Source: Prorocentrum cordatum (taxonomy: Eukaryota; Sar; Dinophyceae; Prorocentrales; Prorocentraceae). From it: a stretch of 64,000 nucleotides of DNA. Below are positions 55,750 through 64,000 of this stretch, piece by piece (positions within the stretch are counted from its first letter, which is position 1; the number at the start of each line of letters is the position of its first letter). The notes below the pieces were generated by a model. That model was given only the letters and a program-made list of their open reading frames with translations. It made no database searches and had not been told where the DNA came from. The translations under genes were made by a program, and so were the position numbers. Where the stretch lies: assembly GCA_963575745.1 (NCBI GenBank), contig CAUYUJ010019353.1, forward strand, positions 117,809 through 181,808. The letters are read 5' to 3'.

Positions 55750-57039
55750 GACGTGACGGCGCACCTCGAGAGGGAAGCGTTGGACCCCTACGCCTTCGAC
55801 TTGTGCAGGGCATGTGCTCATCGAGATCACACCCACGAGCAGCAAGGTGGCCGGAGCTCGGGCCAAACGTCCACCTCCGCCGAGAGAAGAGCCCCACTTC
55901 CCGGTTCCTCTACTTCGCGGCCGCTGCGGGTGCGCAACAAGTGCAACAGGAACCGACGCGGGCGCTGCAGGGGGAGGCGGCGGCGGCGCGGGAAGCGAGC
56001 AGGCGGGCGCGCGAGGGCGAATGGAGGAGCGCGGCAGGCGCTGCACAGAAGCGCTGCCGCCTCCGGAAGCACACTGAAATCCGCTAGCCGCGCGACCCGG
56101 GCCGCCCAACTCAGGCGATGAGCGCAGGGGCGCGCTGCAGCAAGCGGCCTCAGTGTCCAGTGGTGGAGGCGAGGGCTGGCCCTCCACCGTCGCCGTGCGC
56201 AGGCGGCTTCTGGGCCGGACAGCTGGAGGGGCACCGATTGCCAAGCCAGTCGCGGCGGGGGTCCGGGCGGCGCGACGGGCGCCAGACACCTGAGGGCTGC
56301 AGGGGCGGGCTGACCAGGCGGCCGCACGGTCCGCCGACTCTGACGCCCCGACCGTCCCATCGTACACCGGCCGCGGCAATCGATATGATCCAATTGGGAT
56401 GCGAGGCTGCAGACGGACGGGGCACCCGCGGGCGGCTCCAGGAGAGCCAGACAGCGCGCGAGGCCGTACCTGCGTTGACGGACGCGCGTCTGCTGGAAGC
56501 CCGCGCTCTGCGCGGGCACTGCGGGACCGCGAGCGCGGGCGACGCGCCGACGGCGGGCGGTGGACACGCGGCGGGCCCGCGCCAGGCATGCCCCACAGAG
56601 GCCGCGGAAGCGTCACAAAGATACCCAAGGGATCGTCAGCAGCCTCCGCCCGGCGAGCATCGGCGGCGCAAGCGCGCTGGACACTAGCACCTCCTCGCCG
56701 GCGGCGCTGGCGTGCCGCGCCTGGGGGGTCAGCGTCGAGGGGCGCGCCCAGGGCGTCTAGTACCTCGCGCTGCGGGCGCGCATCATGAGCCTCGACACCA
56801 GCACCCAGCAAAGAAGCACCGGCCTCCACGGGCGCGGCGAGAGCGCCATCCGATCCGGCAACTGCGTCCGCAAGCGCGCCATGGTCACTTCCCCAATCCG
56901 GTTCAGCGTCGTCCGCCATGCCGGCGACGCACGGCTCCTGAGGGCGGAAGTGGCTCAAGACCCCCCCCCCCTTTTTGCCACGCCCCCCCTGGTGAAAGTT
57001 GATCAACCTCTTGCCGGCGCCAATTTCGTTAACAAACAC
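55750..57039 (-). other. linker or N-terminal region of recombinase ORF, element 2
   Basis: An open frame runs from 57039; from an ATG at 56919 it is Ala/Asp-rich (MADDAEPDWGSDHGALADAV), later Pro/Arg-rich and without a domain. It is out of frame with the recombinase by one base, so a frameshift would be needed to join them. A 46-bp offset duplication (GATCAAYCTCTTGCCRRCGCC) lies at about 57000 and 57046. Confidence 0.35.
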
Positions 57040-57356
57040 TCCAATTGATCAATCTCTTGCCAACGCCATGTCGGGGATGGGGTGTAGCTGTCACGACACA
57101 CGGATTGAAAAATCACAATGAGAAACCGAACTTAGGAAATCCAGTGGTACATCTAGGTGGCAATCACCAGGACCCCTGCAAAAACAACGCTCGTGCCACG
57201 AGGGGAGCGCAGGGAATCGGGTGCTGCAACCTTCGAGTCGTCGTGTGCACGTGAGTGCGGTGACGTTTACTCGGCCGGCTGAGTGCGGCGACGTCTACTC
57301 GGCCGGCGGCCTCGGCGCGGGGGCGCCTGGTCGGCAAGCGGCCAGAGCGTGGCACC

Positions 57357-58659
57357 TCAGATACTACGACGCACTGCGGAGCCCCAGTCAGGCTCGACGC
57401 AGTTACTCAGGAGACGCGCGTGCTGCAAAGAGAAGCCCATTAGCGAGCTGCCCGCGCGCAGGCTGAGCAACACGACAAGTCGAGCCCATTCCGACGACGC
57501 CTTCGGCTGTGAAGGCAGTAGTGCCCACCAGCGTGCCGCGGAAGGGCCGCGAGACAATATGGTGCTCGATGATCGCGGGCCGCGAAGAGGGCGACCTCGC
57601 GCGGGGTCGTCTGGCGGGTTCAGGCGGGTGGGGACAAACCCAAAGCCTGGCCAAATGTGGCCGCCGACGACGTGGGGGAGCGCGGTGCGAAGGACGCGGT
57701 TCAACTGCGAGGAGGCGCTTCGACCTTTTGCAAACGCCCCGACAGCAACCCTGGAATCCAGCAGGAACATCTGGCGGCAACCAGGAGACTCCACGGCGGC
57801 ATCGTGGAGCGCCAGGAGGCCACCCTTCATTTCCTTCACGTTGATGTGTTCCGTGGGATTCGCCTGGGCAACCTGTCGTACGGACCACTGCTGGGCAGAC
57901 GCCACCTCGTTGACGAGGAGGCGCTCCAGGCGAGGTTTGCACAAACCCTCCGCGCAGGCTGAGTCGTCCGAGGCTAGCGCGGCCACAGTGACGTCGCTTT
58001 CCCAATATGCTCGGGCCGCGCCCGCCCAAGCGAGGCACAGATGCCGGTCGTACTCGGGCTTGCAAGCAGTGCGCGGACAGCGAGCATGGGGGTGGCCACC
58101 AGCACACGTGACTGACAATGCATCCATCCAAGGGCTGCGGATGCAGCCCCAACGAGACCGCCCACGGACTAGACCAACCTCGTCTGCGAAATCCTGCATA
58201 GCGCCGCGGATCGTAGCCGCAGCCGCGTGCACTTGCAGGAAATGCAACTGGAATGGGCAAGTGTCATACCGCAACGTGCGAGCACTGGGAGGCGCGAACT
58301 GCGCCTGAACCGCTGGCCATTTCCAAGAATACGCGGGAGCAGGATGCGCGAACGTGAGGTGACGCGGGGAACGGCGGCGCACGCAGGAGGCAAGCGCCAT
58401 GCAGCGCAGCAGGATGCAATTTGCTTGGCGCACTCGTGGGTCCAAGCGCCGAATGCCCTCCGGCCGCGAGGAGGACCGCAAGGCTGGCTGACGAGCAACG
58501 GAGAAAGATGCCCGAGGTGGGTCCATGTGGATGTACCAAACACGATCATGCTGCACAAAAAACATGAGCCACTCCAACACACGTGGCACTCCAAGATCCC
58601 ACATAGGATGACAGAGCGGATCAATCCGAGGGCCACAGCGGAAGCCCTCGCGTGCCATG
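57357..58659 (-). pseudogene. methyltransferase-like (degenerate) and RNase H C-half, element 2
   Basis: Same frame as 58660-59513, separated by a TAG. The methyltransferase motif IV reads HMDPPRASFSVAR: the nucleophile Cys is replaced by Arg (codon 58512-58514). The position expected to hold Glu-Asn-Pro reads FAHPAPAYSWKWP. RNase H then continues with Glu in HINVKEMKGGLLAL, Asp in FLLDSRVAVGAFAKGRSAS, and a final FVPTRLNPPDDPARG. The methyltransferase fold is therefore recognisable but catalytically dead, while RNase H residues remain. Confidence 0.72.
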
Positions 58660-59513
58660 GCCTAAGTCAGCGGGGCATTCTGCCCACAATAAACTTCGAT
58701 GAAATCAAATGTTTCGATCCGAATGCGAGGCAGGTCGCTGAAATTACTTTGGCAAAAGCTGTCATGGACCTCCTCGGCATCATCGAGCTCGCGGCGGTCG
58801 CAGAATGCCAAGAAGCCTTCCGAGACGCGCGTGTACTGGCCACGGCGGCCCCGAAAATGCCAAAGCTCCCGGTGGACCTCTGGGGCCACTGGTGCATCGC
58901 AGACGGCAATGACTGAATCAGACGCGTCAGAAGACAGAGTGCGCGAGCTGTGTGGTAATCGCATGTCTGCTACCATGACGGGGGCCAGAACTGAGAGGAG
59001 GGCAAGCTCCGACGACTCGCCAGGGGTTATGGGCACTACGGAGGGGTCGTCTTGGACGGAACCTTGCATCTTGCACAAACGATCCAGGAGGCAGAGGACA
59101 GGGCGACGCGCTTCCGCGCAAAAAGCCCAACTGCTAGCGACCATGCGGCGCATCGCGCCAGACCAGGTGCCGCAGCGAGCCTGCGTCAAGGATCTCTGCG
59201 CCAAATGGCGCCTGCGGAGGCGTTCTGCTCCGGCCAGGCCGGAGCAGCCGTCGAGTTCCAGGCCGAGAGGATTGGCACGCAATGCGTTCCTAATCGACTT
59301 GCTGGGGTGGACGCCCAGGCCAGCCTGGCGAAGCCCTTCCCCGCCTGCGCGGAAGGACGCGGCAGCTGCAGCATGGGGACTGCGCCGGCCACGAGGGACC
59401 AAGGACAGAGATACGCGATCATCCACGACGATTGCCTCGACGTGGTCCGACGCCGGGAAAGGCTCGCAGCCGCGCACCTGCCACTCGGGGAGGAATGCAC
59501 GACCAGTATCTGA
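58660..59513 (-). pseudogene. RT C-terminal part, RNase H N-half and methyltransferase motif I, element 2
   Basis: In one frame between a TGA (59514) and a TAG (58660). It starts just before the RT catalytic box EAIVVDDRVSL (Val-Val-Asp-Asp, about 59416-59433). RNase H starts with SSDASDSVIAVCDA, and the stretch ends in a methyltransferase motif-I-like FDFIEVYCGQNAPLT. The order RT - RNase H Asp - methyltransferase is the same as in element 1. Confidence 0.75.
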
Positions 59514-60860
59514 TCAAATGGCCTCGTGGGCCCCCATGCAAAAATCAACTGCGTTAATGTCCCCCATGACAAGGGAACCGTTGCAAGGGACGACGGCCGT
59601 GTCCCCATCTACTGCAATGCCCGCAGCGCGCGCTCGAGCACAGAAGACCTGATGCGCGCGCGTGCCAGCAAAATCATGAAGCGACGCTTTGAGCGCAACG
59701 GCATTCGTGCAAGCACGATCGAACGGGACATGAACAGGAGGGAACAGATCGGAAATGTCATCACTGCATATGCGCACTTCGACGCCGGGTAGGATTTCGA
59801 ATTCGAGGAGGAGCACACCTGGCGGCATGTGCTGCGAAACACCTCGAAGATGATATTCCCGCGCGTTCCGCCTACGACGATCGGACACGATACGGTCGAC
59901 AGCAGCCGATTTGGCGACGGCGATGTGGGCGTAGCGATCCGACACTTCTCCCGGATGGGCGAGGACCAATTTCTTGCCAGCATCCCAAGATCGAACGTAT
60001 TTCAACGCTTCGGGGTCACGCTGGGCAGGCGGGCTGGGGACAGGGTCAACGCGGCCCTGCCCCAACTGCAGGAGGCGCGGTTCCACCAGGCAGGCGGCCT
60101 CGAACACTGGCACATGTTCTGTGCAGTCACAAGACAGGAGTGGGTTAGCCATAAACTGAGCACGATCAGCCCGGAACTCGCGAGCAACCATCCCCGCTGG
60201 GGGTGGGCGACAGGCCCCATGAGGAGCCCCGGCGAGTTCGGCACCGTACGAGAGGAGGGAGGAGAGTTTGAGTTTACCGCGGCCCCCCTGCAGGAAGGGA
60301 GGCCGGAACCATGCGTCGACGAGCCGCTCGAGGCGGGCCACCATGGCGACCTGCGCACGAGAGAGCGGCCTTCCCGCACGAGCCTCCTGGGGACAACGGC
60401 GCGCACCGCTCAGGGAGAGGTGCGACAGCGCGATGACGAGGAGGTTCGCTCCGCAGCGGACGGCAGCCGCGCGAAGTGCGCGGGCGGCCCGCCGGCCGGA
60501 GAGCGGGAGAGGGCCCACTTCCCACCCGAAGGGGGGCGGGCAGGGCCAAACGCACGCAGCAGAGGAGGGTGACCCTCTGAGGCTCGAAACCTTCAAAGAA
60601 GTGCGAAGGTAGCACGGGAAAGCCCCAGACAGGGGGCCAACCCGGCGAGGAAGCGAGAGCGCCCAGCCAAAACTGGGGGCGCAGCGGAGCCCCTTATGCG
60701 CAGCAGCAGTTGCAGGATCAGGCCGAAGAGAAGAGGAAGGGCCAAAGCGCCGACGCGGAGACCGGGGCGCAGGAAGGGGCAAGGGCGAAGGAAGGGTCTC
60801 CGGCGGCGGCGGACCGGGCGCGGGGGCAGGGAAACCACCATGAGGCAACGACGGCCTCCC
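59514..60860 (-). pseudogene. reverse transcriptase N-terminal part, element 2
   Basis: Frame open through 59517 and closed by TGA at 59514-59516. The start is uncertain: the frame overlaps ORF1 upstream, and the first useful ATG is at 60344 (MVARLERLVDAWFRPP). It contains the RT fingers and first palm motif: RIVSDRRRRNAREYHL, PPGVLLLEFEI and CSDDISDLFPPVHVPFDRA (about 59735-59775). The stop falls between the two catalytic Asp boxes of RT, so this copy cannot make RT unless the stop is suppressed. Confidence 0.75.
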
Positions 60861-60877
60861 ATTCCCGCGCGGCGATT

Positions 60878-62287
60878 TCACGCCTTCGTTTTGGGGGCCT
60901 TCTGGAGCCCCTGCTTCTTCGTAGGCGTCGGGTTGTTGGGGTCCGCAGGTGGCGGGCGCTCGTTGCTGCCCCTCATGGCTTTGACCGCCTCGGCGTCCTT
61001 CAGGAATCCTATCGCTGCGGCCACCCATCCCTTCTCGCTGAGTTGGACGAAATCCTGCTGCGGGCCCTGATTCTCGGGCCGCAGCAGCCGAGACGAGGGG
61101 GGCTCCGGCAGATGCGTGAGAAGCCACGACAGACGCACGTCCCCCCCGTCTCGGGCGGTCTGCTCGGAGAAGACCAACAACTTCGCGAGGGCGTCCTCGG
61201 CCTCGTGCCATTTCCCCGACGTCATCTGATCGAACGCCCGTGCGATCCCGAACGAGAAGTGGATGAGAGTGCGAGCTCCCTGTGGAAAGGGGACCTGCTC
61301 TGCCAGGAACTCGTACGCGGCGCGCCGCGATTCGTCTTGCGACCACGGCGCGTCGCCGGTGGCGGCGCGGATGTTGGCGCGGACCTTCGATGCATAGAGC
61401 CCCGGGTTCCTGGCGAAATAGCGCCGGAAAAGTTCCTGAACCGCTGCCTCCCTGGCCCCGGGGATTCCCAGCAAGCCGTGTTCGCCCCCAGAAGAGCCTG
61501 CGAGAAGGGACATCTGATCCGTGCTCTGCTGCATCGAACGCATGCGGCGCATGAGATCCGCGTTCGCTCGCAGCGCTTGCAGCATGGCGTCGGCCATGCG
61601 TAGCTCGGACGGGTCGGAAAGATTCGCGAGCTGCGGCGCTGCTTTCTGCGAGGCCTGGGCCACCTGGGCCCGAGCCAACCAGCCCGGCAGGCCAATCGAA
61701 CTCTCCCGAACCATGGCGTCGGTTACGACTGGGATGCCGCGGTGATCGGCATACATTTGCTTTGCTAAGAGACTGTCTTGGGGCGTCGGCGGAGGTGAGG
61801 CCATCGCCAACGAGGGCAGCCTCATGACTGGGGGCGGCTGCGCCGGCGCACCAAGCGAGAACGTCCCCAGGGGAGGGGAAAGCGCCGACGGCGCATGCCC
61901 CGGCACGCCCGGCTGGGCCCCGAAAGATGCCGGGCGGTAGCTCCTGGGAGGGGCCCCGCGGACAGGTGGGGCCCCCCGCACCAGGCTGGCCACTTCCCCT
62001 TGCGAGAGCACTGGCACCGCGGCGCGAGGCGGAGGAGCGCCGGCCACGCCGAGGAGCTGCTGCACCCCTCGCGGCGGCGGAGGCGGGGCCTCCAGAGGGG
62101 GCGGCAACGGCGGCGGCAGCGTCGGGACGGTGGGCGTTGCCTCGCCGAATTCTACATCGAAGGGGCTCAGCCCTCCGTCGCCGAAGCCAGTGGGAGCTCG
62201 CTGACCCTCGACAGCCATCAGCCGTGCCTCCAGCTGGGCCTGCGATGCAGCAGCCTGCTCGAGATGAGACTGGAAGAGCGCGTACAT
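60878..62287 (-). CDS. Gag-like ORF1 (main part), element 2
   Basis: 469 residues from the ATG at 62287. It begins with a probable coiled coil (FQSHLEQAAASQAQLEARLM), has a Pro-rich middle (PPPLPPPLEAPPPPP), and a helical C-terminal half (LFRRYFARNPGLYASKVRANI, LAKLLVFSEQTARDGG) resembling a capsid domain. It ends in a Lys-rich tail (KKQGLQKAPKTKA). No catalytic motif. The following polymerase is in another frame and overlaps, which suggests frameshifting as in other retroelements. Confidence 0.65.
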   Translation of the reverse strand: MYALFQSHLEQAAASQAQLEARLMAVEGQRAPTGFGDGGLSPFDVEFGEATPTVPTLPPPLPPPLEAPPPPPRGVQQLLGVAGAPPPRAAVPVLSQGEVASLVRGAPPVRGAPPRSYRPASFGAQPGVPGHAPSALSPPLGTFSLGAPAQPPPVMRLPSLAMASPPPTPQDSLLAKQMYADHRGIPVVTDAMVRESSIGLPGWLARAQVAQASQKAAPQLANLSDPSELRMADAMLQALRANADLMRRMRSMQQSTDQMSLLAGSSGGEHGLLGIPGAREAAVQELFRRYFARNPGLYASKVRANIRAATGDAPWSQDESRRAAYEFLAEQVPFPQGARTLIHFSFGIARAFDQMTSGKWHEAEDALAKLLVFSEQTARDGGDVRLSWLLTHLPEPPSSRLLRPENQGPQQDFVQLSEKGWVAAAIGFLKDAEAVKAMRGSNERPPPADPNNPTPTKKQGLQKAPKTKA

Positions 62288-62296
62288 GTCTGCGAT

Positions 62297-63118
62297 TCAC
62301 TTCGGGGGTGGGCCTCCTGCGACAGGGGCGGCGCGTCTGGCGCCGAGTTCGCCTGCCAGCGCGGCGCGCAGAGCTGACGGCTTCGAGGAACTTCCGAGGA
62401 CGGCGCTGCTTGGTGAAAGCCCTGGCGGAGCACCTGGCGCTGGCGCTCGGCTGCGGCGCGGGGCCTGCCGGGCACCTGGGCGAGCGGACAACGTCGGCGC
62501 AGAACGCGGCCGGTCCGTGCCGCTCGAGACCGGGCCAGGCGGGTCGGGTTCCGCAGGAGGGTAGGCCAGCGCGCGGCGCCCGCCCAAAGGGCCGCTGAAA
62601 AACGCGCCACCGAGGCCTGCGTCGAGATCGGTCGGGCTGATGGACAACGCGGCGGGGGGCAACGCTCCGGACAAGTCGATGACCGTCGGGGCGCCGTCTG
62701 GCGGGGCTGCCACGTAGTCCCGGTGGGGGTGGGCGCCGATGCCCTCCGCAGCAGGCCAACGACCCCCGGGCCCCCACTGGGCACCTGCGGCATCGCGAAG
62801 GACGAAAAAGGCTGAAGGTGCCACGCGGACCAAAGCGATTGCGACGCATTGTCCGTCGGATGCGGGCGCGAAAGAGGCGGGGTCGGCCAGAGGTTGCAGC
62901 GCACTGGGCAACCAAGGCGCAACCTCTGCAGGAAGTGCTAGCGTGAGCGCTTCGGGATCCAAGGCAACGGGGACGACGGGTACGGCACCGCTCACGAGGT
63001 CGAGTTCGAGGCGCGCGTTATCGACTCGAAGGGTGGCAGTGTCCAATTCCCATGGCGGCCCTTGGAACTCCTCTCCGTCGAGGGGTTCCTCGACCGGCTC
63101 GTGGGCGCCGTCTGACAT
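62297..63118 (-). CDS. Gag-like N-terminal ORF, element 2
   Basis: 273 codons from the ATG at 63118 (MSDGAHEPVEEPLDGEE) to TGA at 62297, in the same frame as the next ORF and only ten bases before its ATG. It is acidic at first, then Ala/Pro-rich. Either it was fused to 60878-62287 before the TGA arose, or it is a separate small ORF. Confidence 0.5.
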   Translation of the reverse strand: MSDGAHEPVEEPLDGEEFQGPPWELDTATLRVDNARLELDLVSGAVPVVPVALDPEALTLALPAEVAPWLPSALQPLADPASFAPASDGQCVAIALVRVAPSAFFVLRDAAGAQWGPGGRWPAAEGIGAHPHRDYVAAPPDGAPTVIDLSGALPPAALSISPTDLDAGLGGAFFSGPLGGRRALAYPPAEPDPPGPVSSGTDRPRSAPTLSARPGARQAPRRSRAPAPGAPPGLSPSSAVLGSSSKPSALRAALAGELGARRAAPVAGGPPPK

Positions 63119-63272
63119 GCCTGGGCGGTCGGACGGCGGAGAAAAGAGGAAGAAGGGAGGTCCTCCTGGGGGGGGCCAGCGAGTGCCGGCGCCAAGCGCC
63201 GCGGGGCCCGGGGCCACCAGCGGCGGATCGCGGCAGGGGCGCGCGCGGGCCGGCCGGGCCACCCCTTCCCCT

Positions 63273-63660
<388 letters not shown>

Positions 63661-63669
63661 CATGCTCAT

Positions 63670-63912
63670 CCTCATTTCCTCCTCCTCCTCCTCCTCCTCC
63701 TCCTCCTCCTCCCCCTCCTCCTCATCCTCCTCCTCCTCCTCCTCCTCCTCCTCCTCCTCCTGGTCCTCATTATCCTCATCCGCCTCCTCCCCTATCATCC
63801 TCCTTCTCATCCACCTCCCCCTCCTCGTCCCCCTCATGCTCATCATCCTCTTCCTACCTCTGACCAGTTTTCATCATCATCTTGCTCCTCCTCCTCCTCC
63901 TCCTCCTCCTCC

Positions 63913-63961
<49 letters not shown>

Positions 63962-64000
63962 AATGATCATCTTCTTCATCATCATCATCATCATCATCAT
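63670..64000. repeat. (CCT)n followed by (CAT)n microsatellite
   Basis: CTCCTC run (63676-63845), then mixed TCATCA and CTCCTC to the end of the window. Confidence 0.92.

Noticed and set aside
59514-62915. One 1,133-codon - strand protein
   Set aside because: Upstream of about 60860 the frame overlaps the Gag-like ORF in a different phase and is Arg/Pro-rich. Only the last 450 codons carry RT motifs.

Overview
This window looks like nuclear DNA of a dinoflagellate. The genus cannot be read from it. The evidence is a relic spliced-leader sequence in front of the one clear host gene (7812-7833), two tyrosine-recombinase (YR) retrotransposons that carry cytosine-methyltransferase-like domains, Helitron and LINE fragments of a type I associate with dinoflagellates, a probable GC-AG intron, an interstitial TTTAGGG tract, and very low gene density in high-GC, repeat-dominated DNA. 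I see one convincing host gene, an intronless glycosyltransferase at 7927-9177. Almost everything else is mobile or satellite DNA. All names come from motif recognition by eye; no database search was run.

Layout. 1-7800: microsatellite, 73-bp and hexanucleotide arrays, and two copies of a composite repeat built on a CCTCTTGGGGG array. 7812-9177: relic spliced leader plus glycosyltransferase. 9331-14350: a composite satellite block (GAC-rich higher-order repeat, 173-bp repeat, 30-bp minisatellite). 14565-22519: YR retrotransposon 1 on the + strand, with split direct repeats. 22595-23057: LINE 3' fragment. 23291-30541: the same composite satellite block again, with an extra partial copy in front. 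30660-38125: interstitial telomeric repeat, long trinucleotide arrays and a 2.5-kb TGTGTTG array. 38585-48950: a large inverted arrangement in which 89-bp minisatellite arrays of opposite orientation flank broken Helitron pieces (HUH Rep on +, PIF1-like helicase C-terminus on -). 49075-54262: short-period arrays, a second Helitron 3' end and a CAT microsatellite. 54262-63312: YR retrotransposon 2 on the - strand, sitting inside the CAT microsatellite. 63310-64000: CAT and CCT arrays.

The most interesting system is the pair of YR (DIRS/PAT/Ngaro-like) retrotransposons. Both have the order A1 - ORFs - B1 - A2 - B2. In both, a C5-cytosine-methyltransferase-like domain lies between the two halves of the RNase H domain: the first catalytic Asp is upstream of it and the remaining acidic residues are downstream. 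Element 1 keeps the methyltransferase Pro-Pro-Cys and Glu-Asn-Pro motifs, but it has a TAG in the RNase H region and an Arg-to-Gln change in the recombinase. Element 2 has lost both methyltransferase motifs and has stops in its polymerase frame, but keeps recognisable recombinase boxes. Methyltransferase-bearing retrotransposons are already reported from dinoflagellates. What looks less ordinary here is the nested position inside RNase H, the complete split-direct-repeat ends, and the insertion into a microsatellite that matches the element's own junction sequence.
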